From positions 7,520,501 through 7,584,500 of the forward strand of contig PUFA01000066.1 of assembly GCA_003508835.1 (NCBI GenBank): DNA of 64,000 nucleotides, in the 5' to 3' direction. A program made the translations under genes and the position numbers. How positions within the stretch are numbered: the first letter of the stretch is position 1; each line of letters opens with the position of its first letter. Below the pieces are notes generated by a model. That model saw nothing but the letters and a program-made list of their open reading frames with translations, searched no databases and was not told the origin of the DNA. Below are positions 54,131 to 64,000 of the stretch, in pieces. This stretch comes from Eonycteris spelaea (taxonomy: Eukaryota > Chordata > Mammalia > Chiroptera > Pteropodidae).

Positions 54131-56029
54131 TCGCCGAGTCCGTGTGTCAACGCCTGCCCAGGGGCATGGCTGGGGTGGGTCTGATTCTGGTTTGCGGGCA
54201 GCACAGGGCTCCCCCAAACCCCCGCCGTGGCTCCTCTCAGCAGCAGTCGCAGCAGGGCTGGGCTCAGGGCCCGGGCTGAGTTTGGGGCCTCCCTCCTGAC
54301 TGGGAAAGGAGGGTGGGGCCCAGGCCCTCCCCCCCCCCCAAGAGTCCTGCACACACTGAAGTCTGAGAGCCGCGGGTATAGACAAGCGGTGTAGACCTGA
54401 CCTGACCCACATGCAGGGATGGGTGGGAGGGAGCAGAGGGGGTCTCCGTCCCGGGAGGAAAGGTGGGGGCCACAGGTGGGGGGAATGAGGGTGACAGAGT
54501 CAGGCCAAACTTGGGGGTGGAGCCGACAGGCCTGGATGGATAGGCCGTTGGTGGTGAGGCGAGAAACCAAAGATGACCCCTGGGTGTTTGGCTTCAACCA
54601 CGAGTGGGGACAGGGTACCGAGCACCGAGCACTGAGGGCAAAGCCGGAGAATGGGCTGGGATTGGGGTCCACATTAATACTGGGGCTGGGACACACTGAG
54701 GGGAGCTGTCACCTCGCGGCCGGCCAGGCACCTCCCAGAAACAAGACCCTCTCTGGGGACCTGGGGACCTCAGAGGACACAGCTAAACTGCGACCTCGGG
54801 AGGGGGCGGGGGGGAAGGCACCCACGGGCTGTGCTGGTGGCACTCACGCTCCAAAGTCCGGCCCCGCGGGCTGTGACAGGAGCAGAGATTGTGGCGCTGG
54901 GCAGAGAAGCTCAGTTCCCAGCACGATGAGTGGAGATTGATCAGGGAGGCCCGGGGGTGGGGGAGCGGGACCACCCACGCCCCACTGCGGGGAGGAGCCG
55001 CGTCCTCACAGCTACACGGCAAAGCGCCCTGCGCTCAGGAAGAACATAGCCCTGTCCATTCAAAGTCTGAAAACCATAATCCCAGTCACCCAGCCCTGCC
55101 CCTGGGGCTGCTGGGAGGACGGAGGAGCGGGGCCCTCCGCTTGGCACAGAGTAGGCCAGGCCCGTCCTGACCCGGCACGGCCCACGCTGTCCAGGGCAGA
55201 GGTTGGAGCTGGGGGAGCCCCCTCCCTGAGTCCCTGGCCCGCTGGGCTCCCGGCCTGTGAGCGAGCAGCCCCCACCCCAGGAATGTCTCCAAGTCCAAAA
55301 CCCACCACGAAGCCAGACAGAAGAGTGATGCAACAGGGCACGCTTGAGACAAACACCAGCCCAGCCGCTCGCCTTGCATGCCTCCCGCCCCTGGGGAGCC
55401 CTGCTGTCCTGGCAGGTGTGCCAGTGGGGGCTCTACCCAGGGTCCCCTTTACTTCTCACCCCCCCCCACCCTCCCTCGCCCCAGACAGGACATTGCAAGC
55501 CTTGCTTTTCCTGAGCGAAGTCCCAAGCGGTGGGGGCAGAGCCTGGGCAGGTGGCGCTGCCCCGCGGACCCAGGCCAACGTCTTTGAGAGCACAGAAGAT
55601 TCCGGCAAGAGGCCCAGCCCGAGCCGGCTCATTAATCATTGCCCGTGATCCGGACTCTGCTCCGATGACTCCTCGGGGCCACAGGGCTCGCCCCAGAGGC
55701 CGAGGGCGCTGCGGTGGGTGTGCTTTGTGACCTGCCGGGGGTGGGGGATCAGGGGAGAAGAGTGAGCTCGAGGGGCCGGAGTCACACCACTGTCCTCACG
55801 TTCCTTCCAGAGCCAAGACGGGCGGGATGAGATTCGAGGAGCCATGGGAGCTGCTGCACCGAGCCGGGCGGTCCCAGAGGTCCACGGCCGCCTAGAGAGG
55901 GGCCGGGGCCCCTCAGAGCCCTGGGTGCCACTGCCGACTCACCAAACCTGCCAAGTGAGCACGCGGCAGGGTGAGGCATGCCCAGCGCAAACATGAGTAA
56001 GAAAGAGAAGTATGGTTAAAGCGATGCTC

Positions 56030-56215
56030 GTGTTGACTGAGTGTTTGCTACACGTCGGACACGGTCCTTGACACCTGCCCATCTGCTGCTGACCCCACCC
56101 GAGGAGTACAATCTATCATCATCTGCACTTTCGGGGTGCGGGGCATCGAGGCTCCTCGGAGTCGGCTCCCCGCCCAGGACGGCAGGCGAGCATATGGCCA
56201 AGCGCATTTAAACCG
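56030..56215 (-). mobile_element. MIR SINE, reverse orientation
   Basis: GACTGAGTGTTTGCTACACG, GGACACGGTCCTTGACACC, TCATCATCTGCACTTTCGGG and GAGGCTC are the reverse MIR 5' and middle blocks. Confidence 0.6.
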
Positions 56216-58099
56216 GGCACCCTGGTCCAAGGCCTGAGCCGGAACATCTCAGCCACCTCTGACCCACGTGTGGGACAGGCCTGGGGTGGACATGGAGGGG
56301 ACATGTCCCTCAGGGACCCCAGGCCAGCGGCCAGCTCCCCACGACGTGGTACCTGGGGTGGGTAGGGGATCTCGAGGACATGCTGACTCTGAGAGGCCAC
56401 CCCTGGAGCACAATGGAGACCCTCGACCAGCAGTGGGGTGGAGGGGTGGGGCCCCCCAGGAGGGGGCCCGAGTAGCAGGTGGAGGGTGTCCCCATGAGGG
56501 CCAGGTGGCGAGCTATACCCACCCGCCCTGGTGTGTCCCAGGGACGCCCACAGCCTGTCACCCCAGGCCCGTGTTGACCAGCACGGCCATCTCCAGGGGA
56601 AACCACTGGGCGGCTGAGGGCCACACACAGCCCCGCAGCGGAGCCTCTGTCGGGGCCAAGGTGACTCTCTGAGTGGGGCCAGTTCAGAGCACGCGGGGCG
56701 GGGGGCGGTCAGGTGGGCAAAGGGTGGGGGTGCAGCAGGGTGCACAGGCGCTGGGGTTGAGGTTCGGGGTCAAGGACAGAGGGGAGGTCTGATCTGGGTC
56801 CTGATGTCAGCAAAGGAGAGCAGGGAGAGGCGGGCGGGGGGGGGCGGGTGGAGGGCGCCCTCTGGGCAGGAAACCTCTGGCCGCAGATGCTGCCTCTGGC
56901 CCGGGGCAGTTCCCTCAGGTGTCCCCTGTCCCAAGCAAGAATCAGCCAGAAAAATCAATGTTTAACTGGTGTCTCCCGCGGGAACACAGGCCTCCAGACC
57001 GGCCTCTGCAAACACCCCAGCGGACGTGGACTCCAGGCCCAAAGTCCCCTGCTGGTCAGTGGGGCTCAAGTACACACACCTGACTCCGTGGAAGGGTGGG
57101 GTGCACTTGGCAGCCGGGGCCAAAGGGAAATGGGCTAGGACACCGTGGGGTTCACAGGGTACCCCAATCTTCCTGGGAGCCCTGGGAATCTGAGATGCAA
57201 CCCCACTGCAATGGCCTCATCCAAGGGACCACAGCAGGGGAGGGTATAGGGCCACCCTGACCTGGGACCAGGGACGGCGTCCTGGGACCCAGCAGAGTGT
57301 GAGAGGGGAGGGCACAGCCATGGTCCTGAGGGACTCCGGGTTTAGCGGACGGAGCAGACATGAGCTAGGTCCCTCCCTTCCGCCCAGGTGCGAGGTCAGT
57401 GCAGAAACCAGGCACAGAGAGGGTGCACACCTGCCCACGGCCGCACAGCCTGGGGCAAAGACCCGCCCTCAGGACCAGGTGGACGAGGGGCCCTTGAGTA
57501 CCTGGCAGCTCTGGGTCCTGCCAAGGGCCAAGGTCAGGGACTGACCTTCTCAGCCCCTCACCTGCACCAGCTCTGGGCTTAGCGAGTCCCAAGTTCAGCC
57601 AGCCACAGACTGCGTCTGCCCCTGGGGCGGGGGTGGTGAATGCTGACTCCTGGGCCACACCTGCCTTACGGAGCAGCATGTCTGGGTTGCTGGCCCTGGA
57701 ACTGGCATTTCTACGGAGTCCACACTGGGTGGCGAGGGCGGTTAGTCCAGGCTGGGCCGCAGGAGGATGGTGGCCCTCGAGAACACAGCAAGCGCCTTGG
57801 GCTGGACCCCCAGGGACCCCTATGGTGTGGGGTGGAGTTTATAGGACAGAAAAGTGAGTGTGGACTCGAGCAAGGGCCCGGGAAGGCTCAACGCTGGGGC
57901 TGGAGGCCGGGTGAGGCCTTGACAGTAAGAGCTCCATGGGCAGAGCTGAGAAGAAGGGGCACCAGGCGGGGGGCACAGCCCAAGCAGGGCGTCCCCACAC
58001 TGGGGTGCTCGGGTCTGGGAGCAGATGAGCAAGTGAAGACACGTGGGTGGGAACAGATCTCGAAAGGCCCTGAAAGACAGGCTAACCGGCCGGGTTTCC

Positions 58100-58290
58100 A
58101 GCCCCTGGGAGGAGGTCATTTGTTCGTTCGTTCGTTCACGAAGGACGTAGAGCGTTCGGACCACGTTCTTGATATCGAGGAGACAGCGGGAAAACGGACA
58201 GATCTCTGCCCTGTTGGAGCGGAGAGTGTGGTCTGGGAGAGAGACCGTGCTTACGAGAACAAGGAAATAAAACGATGGCAGATCACCCTG
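58100..58290 (+). mobile_element. L2-like LINE fragment with TTCG repeat
   Basis: A (TTCG)n-like start (CATTTGTTCGTTCGTTCGTT), then ATCTCTGCCCTGTTGGAGCG GAG and AGAACAAGGAAATAAAACGA, resemble an L2 3' end. Confidence 0.6.
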
Positions 58291-58737
58291 GGTGCTCAGG
58301 AAGGAACCGCTAGGAGGGGTGACACAGTGCCGGGGGTGGGGGGGGGGTGAGGAGAGGCACATCTGACGTGCGACTCTGCGGATGAGGCAGCCAGAAGAGT
58401 CGGAGGAAGAAGGGCAGCCGGAGGGGGCGTGCGTGAGGAGGTCCTAGGCAGGCGGACTCGGCACGGTCAAGGCCGGCGGGGCGGGGCTGGGGAGGGAGAC
58501 GAAGCCCGAGGGGCCGGCGGGGCTGGCCGGTCCTTCACGCCTGGCCACAGGTGGTTTTGAGCAGCAAGCTGACCACCAAGGGTTTCCAGCAGGGAGAGTC
58601 TGATGATGCGTACATGGAATGCAGATTCCTGGGCCTGGCCCACCCCAGACTGACATCTGCTGGGGTGCGGCCTGGGCACCTGCCTGTGCGGACATGTGGG
58701 TGTTTGGAACCAGGCAAAAGCTGTCACCTTGTAGGAG

Positions 58738-58812
58738 GGGATAGAGAAACAGAGATAGACAGAGACACTGAGACAAACATCAGACAGAAAGAGGCAAAGA
58801 AAGACAGGCAGC
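58738..58812. repeat. AGAC/AGAG purine-rich low-complexity tract
   Basis: GATAGACAGAGACACTGAGA and similar AGAC-rich sequence. Confidence 0.6.
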
Positions 58813-59174
58813 CAGAGACGAAGGCTGTGGGGCGGGGGGCGTGACGGGAAGGAGGGTGTCTAGAGGTCTGGGAGGGGTCAGGATAGATGGGACCCTGAAA
58901 GTGCTCCGGGACAGGACGCAAAGGCACCCAAGGTCATTTGGAGGGCACACACCTCTGGGTGGATGGAGCAGAAGAGTGAGCTGTCACCCTCGCTGTCACA
59001 GGCCTGGGGGTCCGTGGAAATGGGGTAGGGATGGGGTGGGGTCTTAGGATCCAAAGATGCAGTTCTGGAAGGGGCCTCAGGAACCAACCTGAGGCCGTGG
59101 CAGCAGAGAGCTGACCCCTGTTCCGCCGCCCCGCCGCGTGCCACCAAGGGCTCAGTGTGCAAAAACAGATCAGG

Positions 59175-59192
59175 GGCGCCACCTGGCGGTCA
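59175..59192 (-). promoter_or_regulatory. CTCF-type motif, minus orientation
   Basis: The minus strand reads TGACCGCCAGGTGGCGCC, a near-consensus CTCF core. Confidence 0.6.
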
Positions 59193-60254
59193 GAGTCACG
59201 GCTGAGGCCCAGGCCGAGGCCCCCAGGGTCCAGGGCATGGGGACCAGTTCCTGAAGGTGGCCTGGGTCCTCGTCCACGTTTGCAGCTCTCTGATTACCAC
59301 ACGTGACCTGCAGACAGAGCCGGTCCAGGGGAAGCCGGAGCAGCACCGCCGCCCGGGGCCGCAGCCAGAGCCGCCTTTCTTCCCGCGGGCAGGGGCTCCC
59401 TCCAGGCCGCTCGATGTTCTTCACTCCAGGAGGTGAATCTTGCGCCACAGAGAGGCCCTGACCTGCTGGGCTGTCCCCCGCACACAGTCAGACAGCGGCC
59501 TCTCTCTGTGCTGGCGAACGTTCTTTTGCGATGGAACTTGAGCAGTTGCAGGCCACTTGGGGTGTGGCCGGGCGGGGGGGGGTGACCCGGGGCGTGACTC
59601 CTCCGGCTGCTCACCACGGGTTGGATTTATAGGAGCAAAGTGAGTTTTCCGGAGGGTTTTTTTTTTTTTTTTGGTCTCTGCTTTTGCTTCCCTTGAGGAA
59701 GACAAACTTGGAAGCCCTCGGCCTGGTGACAGTCACATTCGGAGACAAACATCAGGGTGCTGTCCCCTGACCCACCCCGGACTTGAGGGTGGAGGGTCCG
59801 GACTGCCCCTAATGGCCGCACAGGCGTGGACGCACGGCAGGGGGCAGGTCGGGCCCGGATTTGGACGTGGGCAGAGAGCTCGCTCCTCTCTCTGGGCCTC
59901 AGGTTCTCCATCTGGGAAAGGGGCAAAACCCCAGTGTGTCCGTTCCACAGGGCTGTGGTGAGGCTTCGCCAGCGGTGCTGCGAAGCGCCCCCCGCAGGGC
60001 CGTCCGTGGTAATCGGCAGCCTTCGTCATCGATGGGAGGCCACAGGGCGCGGAGGCGGACAGCCGAGGCCCAGGCCCGCGTTCAGAAGCGGGTTCCCCGG
60101 CCCTTCTCGTCACCGGCAGAAGGGGTCGGGAGACCCCCTAGGAGCTCACAGAGGCACCCCAGGCACAGGGCGTCCTTTTGCTACCCGTGTGGCTGGGGAG
60201 TGGGGACCCGTGAGCACAGCGGTGGCCACAGCCACGTGCCCAGATGTCCCCTGA

Positions 60255-60360
60255 GAACCCAGCGTGTGTCAGGCACTGCTCCAGGGATAACTCACTTAAA
60301 CCCCATTCCGCAGGTGGGGAAACTGAGGCCCAGGGAGACTGAACAGTACCTCTAAGGCTG
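60255..60360 (-). mobile_element. MIR SINE, reverse orientation
   Basis: GTGTGTCAGGCACTGCTCCA, CATTCCGCAGGTGGGGAAAC TGAGGCCCAGGGAGACTG are reverse MIR blocks. Confidence 0.75.
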
Positions 60361-60774
60361 TGCATCTGGTCAGTGCCCCCCGGGGGGGACGGCTGGGGGG
60401 TTCTCTCCTCTGGGCCTGGCGGGAGGAGGCTCTGCATTGAGGCGGGGGAGCGGGTTGCCTTGTTGGGGGGCCCTGCTTACCTCCACCCTCGGCACTGAGC
60501 TGTGTGTGCATTGGGGGTGTCAGGGTGCTGAGGTCCGAGGTGGCGGGTCACTCAGGGTGTGTCATGGCCCAGAAGGTGAAGCCGCTGCCCGCCAGGCCTG
60601 GACCAGGGGCCCTGTGGCTTCTGACTCCACCTTTCTGGGCCAACTGTCAGTTTCGAAGGCCGGATGACCCCAGGTGTCAGAAGAGGAAGGAGGGCCTGGG
60701 GGCAAGGGGGAGAGGAGGGGTGGCCTTTGGGGTGCGGGTGGCTCAGGGTGCGGTGTGCCGAGGGGCAGAGCCAG

Positions 60775-60960
60775 CCCCAGCTCTGCTACGGGGACCTCTG
60801 CGAGCAGACACGGACCCATTTCATCCCGGAAACCTCCTCGAGAGGGGGGAAGGGCGATGTGCCATTTTACACGCGGGAACTGAGGCGTGCGCAGACGGAC
60901 GCGGCCTCCGCCCAGGTCACACAGCTGGGAGGCGGCGGGGCTGGCCCTGAGCTCGTCCTC
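60775..60960 (-). mobile_element. MIR SINE, reverse orientation
   Basis: CATTTCATCCCGGAAACCTC, GCCATTTTACACGCGGGAAC TGAGG and CCCAGGTCACACAGCTGGGA follow the reverse MIR order. Confidence 0.75.
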
Positions 60961-61174
60961 TTCCGCCCTGCGCTGCCACGTAGACCCGAGAGGTGGGCCA
61001 GCGTGAGGACATGCGGGCACCCTCCGACGGGGCCGTCGCCCTCCGGGCCCTGCATGGCTTCGGTGGGGACCCCCAACCCCACCGCCCACCTCCCAGACCG
61101 GAGGCACCTCCCAGGAAGGACAGGCCTTCCGCACCCTGGGTTGTCGTCCCCCACTTTGCCCCCGGGGTTTAAGC

Positions 61175-61295
61175 CTGGCTGTCACCTGGGGTGAGCAGCT
61201 CGACCTCTCTGTGCCTCAGTAGCTTCACCACGTGAAGTGGGGTAACCCTCCCTTTCCTCACAGCCTGTGTGGAAGGCTTGAGGGAGTGAGTATAA
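61175..61295 (+). mobile_element. MIR SINE fragment
   Basis: GTCACCTGGGGTGAGCAGCT CGACCTCTCTGTGCCTCAGT is the MIR core in plus orientation. Confidence 0.65.
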
Positions 61296-61672
61296 TCAAG
61301 GGTCCCATCAATGTCAGCTGCTCCAGGGGCTCAGGGCGATGCTGCAGGAGAGGCTGTAGGCAGGGTCCTCGGGTTCCTGCAGAAGCCGGGCTGGGGACTT
61401 CCGAGGGTCCCGGCTTACAGGGGGGTCTTGCAGAAAATCAACCCTTGCCAAGCACAGGGTTTTTGACTTCAGGGTGCTGGAAGGGAGGCCCCCTTGGGAG
61501 GAAAGTGTAGGAGCTTAACCTGACATCTATGAGGGGGCTTAAGGTGCTGCACACCGCCCCAAACTGTGGTGGGGGTGGAACGTCATGTGTCTGGCCACTT
61601 TTGGGGGACGGGGTATCCTGGAAGTTCACAAGCTCAGCCCGTGCTGTGCCGGCCAGCAGCAAGGCAGCCTAT

Positions 61673-61690
61673 GGCCAGCAGAGGGCGCTC
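61673..61690 (+). promoter_or_regulatory. CTCF-type motif, plus orientation
   Basis: GGCCAGCAGAGGGCGCTC is one of the best matches to the CTCF consensus in the window. Confidence 0.65.
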
Positions 61691-62209
61691 GGCCCAAGGC
61701 TGTGAAAGGCTGGGCGCCCGCTCAGCAGGCCGCTGGGCCCAAAGTAGCCGCTGGGGCTGGGACCCAGCTGGGGGGTGGCTGGCACCGGCACGCCCTCTTT
61801 TTGTAAAGACCAGCCAGAGGGTGCTGCTGGGTGGGGGGCTGCGCCCACCTGCGGGGCCCCCGGGGTCACAGCTACACGATGGTCCCTCTGTGCCCTGGGT
61901 GTCCCCAGCGGGGGGCCCTTTGAGATAAGAGGGGGAGCTTTCAGAAATACCGCTGCCCAGGCCCCGCCCCCGAGACTGTCCCCGACGGTCTGGGGTGACC
62001 GCGGACCGCGTGCCCGGGACTGAGCCTCAGCGTGCCGCGTCCCCAGCCCTCCGGCCGTCTCTGTTTCTGCCCATTTTACGGAGCAGGAGTTGAGGCTCAG
62101 AGGCGGCGGGCTTACCCGAGACCGCACGCGGGCCCTGGGCGAAGCCCCGCGCCTTCTTCTACCTTCGTGATGTTAACCACGACGCTCTGACAGTCGGCAG
62201 GCTTTCCCG

Positions 62210-62250
62210 ACTAGGCCCTGCTGACATTTGGGGCTCAACGATTCTCTGTA
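62210..62250 (+). mobile_element. MER5-like DNA transposon fragment
   Basis: CCTGCTGACATTTGGGGCTC followed by AACGATTCTCTGTAG matches the start of MER5A/B. Confidence 0.55.
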
Positions 62251-62294
62251 GTGGTCGGCTGGCTGGGTCCAAACCCTCATCCCCAGAAGCCGCG

Positions 62295-62665
62295 ATACGT
62301 GACCTTGCACCCGGAAACAGGCTTTCTGCAGACGTGATTAAGGGCCCCAAATAAGCACCAGGCGCCTCGTGAGGGGCGGGGGTGGAGGGGGGAGCGGGAT
62401 TGGAAGGTGCGGAGTGCCCCGGCCTGAAGACAGGGGAGGAAGGAGCTGCAGCTGAGGGTGGGGGTGGCTCAGGGGGCTGAGAAAGGCAAGGCGATGGATT
62501 CCGCCCTGCAGCTCCCGGAAGGAGCCGGCCCTGCCGACAGCCCGACTTGCCGCTCGCCAGGCCCGTGTGGGACCGCTCACCCCAGTCTGTAAGATAATCA
62601 ATCTGTGTGGTTTGAAACCTCTTCATTTGTGGCAATTCGTTACAGCAGCAATAGGAAACTACCCC
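62295..62665 (+). mobile_element. ancient interspersed repeat, same family as at 11.95 kb
   Basis: AAACAGGCTTTCTGCAGACG TGATTAAGG opens the copy. CTGTAAGATAATCAATCTGT and GGCAATTCGTTACAGCAGCA ATAGGAAACTA close it, the 3' end of a common mammalian LTR/MaLR-like repeat. The family name is uncertain. Confidence 0.6.
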
Positions 62666-63244
62666 CCCCCATCTACCTGGTGACAATGTAAAGTGTCTCC
62701 TGATTTGTCACATGCCCTCGGGTAAGCAGGATGTAGGTGAAATGGTGCCGGGGGGAACCACGGAGCTGGTTATTCTTCACCGAGTTCTCCCCACATGCGG
62801 TCCGGCCAGCTGTGGCCCAACCACCCCTCCAACCCTCTCGAAAACTGGAACCAAACGCACCTGACCGCCTCCGGCCCGGCCTGTGGGGTGTGTGTGTGTT
62901 TGTGGGGGGCAGGGAGGGCAGAACCGGACCCACCCCAGAACCTCCGGGCCTCCGTTCCAGACTCTCGTCAGTGCACCCCCACGCCCGCCACCCCCCCTCA
63001 GCCGGGGGCCACGTCAGGCTTTTTAGGGGTTCTGCAGCCCAGATGAGGGGCAGTCAGGCCTCCACCCCCACCTGACAACCCCACCCTCCGGGCTTGGTGG
63101 CCTCTTCCTGTCTGGGCTGCTTTTCTAGCAGCCAGTGGAGACTCAGCTGATGGTGGCAAGGCCAGAGGCTCCTGGGTGGCAGTGGGGGAGGGTTGAGCAA
63201 GTGAGCTACAAAGAGGAAGACCGGGTGGTGAGAGCCAAGCAACA

Positions 63245-63390
63245 CGGTCAGCAGCCCTGGCTTAGAAGTCTGTGGCCTGGGTTCAAATCCTGTCTCTGTC
63301 CCTTGGGCCTGACCTCTCTGAGCCTCAGTTTACCTCTCTGGGCGTTGGGGTCCTTGAGGGTCACCCAGGGCTGGCTGCCCTGATTCTGCG
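63245..63390 (+). mobile_element. MIR SINE
   Basis: CCTGGGTTCAAATCCTGTCT CTG and GACCTCTCTGAGCCTCAGTT TACCTC give the B-box and core of MIR in plus orientation. Confidence 0.8.
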
Positions 63391-64000
63391 CATTGCTTGC
63401 ACAGAGAGCCCTTGTTTCACAGACCCTCCTGAAGGAGGTGCGTCTTCAGAGAATATAAAACACCAGTCCTGCCCCGTCCTGTCCTCTGATGCAGCATGAC
63501 TGCTCATGGGTTGGTGGCATTCTGGTTCTACCCATCGGAACAAGAAGCCTGGTCGATGTGACGCCTCTGGGTGGTGGGTTTATGATCAGGACCCAGGTCT
63601 GGTTCAGCATCTGGAAGGCTCAGCTCTGTGCATGGGCTCCACGCGTCAGCCTGGTCAGGTCATTCCCTTCCTTGGCCCTCATTTCCTCCTCTGCTGAAGG
63701 ACGCTTAGAAAAGGCCTCGTGCTCTCTTGGGCTTCGTGAGTCTAAGCTCCCCCAGCCTCGGAGGTGGACCCGGATTCGCTACGGCAAATGACTCCCAACC
63801 CCATGGCCAGGTGGAGATGGCAAAGCCTAGGGTGGTTTAGAAGCTCCCTTTGTCCCTGGTGAGGATGTGAGGGCTGGAACCACAGCAGCCTCTTTGTCAA
63901 TAGCAGGGCAGAATTCCTTGTGGCTGGAGGGTCCCCATGTGCTATCCTCCCCGCCTCCCGACAGTGTTGATGATAACGCTTTGAAGTCCTCTTCTGTTCC

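Noticed and set aside
37336..64000. Search for ZBP1, the next gene in the human order
   Set aside because: No segment resembling its Z-DNA-binding domains or RHIM region was recognised. It may lie to the right of the window or be absent; this window cannot decide.

Overview
This window is mammalian nuclear DNA from a placental genome. Its genes are split by GT-AG introns. It carries old mammal-wide repeats (MIR, L2, MER5/Charlie-like DNA transposon, L1M 3' ends), CA/TG and ATCC microsatellites, and two genes whose order and opposite orientation match the human 20q13.31 block (CTCFL, then PCK1). I saw no lineage-specific SINE family, so I do not name a species.

Layout. From 1 to about 7.7 kb on the minus strand lies the 5' two-thirds of CTCFL (BORIS, the germline paralogue of CTCF). 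Seven coding exons are visible, encoding the N-terminal region, zinc fingers 1 to 8 and the start of finger 9; the remaining exons lie left of the window. A putative CpG/NRF1 promoter and a non-coding first exon sit near 7.56 to 7.7 kb. A minisatellite whose units carry CTCF-type motifs sits just upstream, at 7.76 to 8.02 kb. From 8 to 31.3 kb is the divergent CTCFL-PCK1 intergenic region, with ancient repeats and no gene that I can support. From 31.3 to 37.3 kb is PCK1 (cytosolic phosphoenolpyruvate carboxykinase) on the plus strand, with a recognisable hormone-response promoter, ten exons and a polyadenylation signal. From 37.3 to 64 kb is intergenic DNA with repeats, microsatellites, several CTCF-type motifs and a few AT-rich blocks that could be conserved regulatory elements. 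ZBP1, expected beyond PCK1 in the human order, was not recognised here.

Main observation. Both genes have broken reading frames as sequenced. PCK1 has five small deletions (1, 1, 1, 2 and 2 bases) in exons 2, 3, 6 and 7 and has lost its usual stop codon. CTCFL has three single-base losses in its first two coding exons. However, every disruption inside the two coding regions is a deletion, most fit loss from a short homopolymer run, all visible splice sites are intact, no stop codon arises by substitution, and key catalytic and zinc-binding residues are kept. The PCK1 promoter elements are also kept. The pattern therefore fits base-level consensus errors in a long-read assembly at least as well as a real loss of PCK1 and CTCFL. 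A real loss of cytosolic PEPCK would be a notable metabolic finding, so this point deserves checking first.

No novel multi-gene system was found. The other items worth attention are the CTCF-motif minisatellite at the promoter of CTCF's own paralogue, the oriented CTCF-type motifs flanking the locus, a nested L1 insertion with a target-site duplication, and a FOX/octamer-rich block 4 kb downstream of PCK1.
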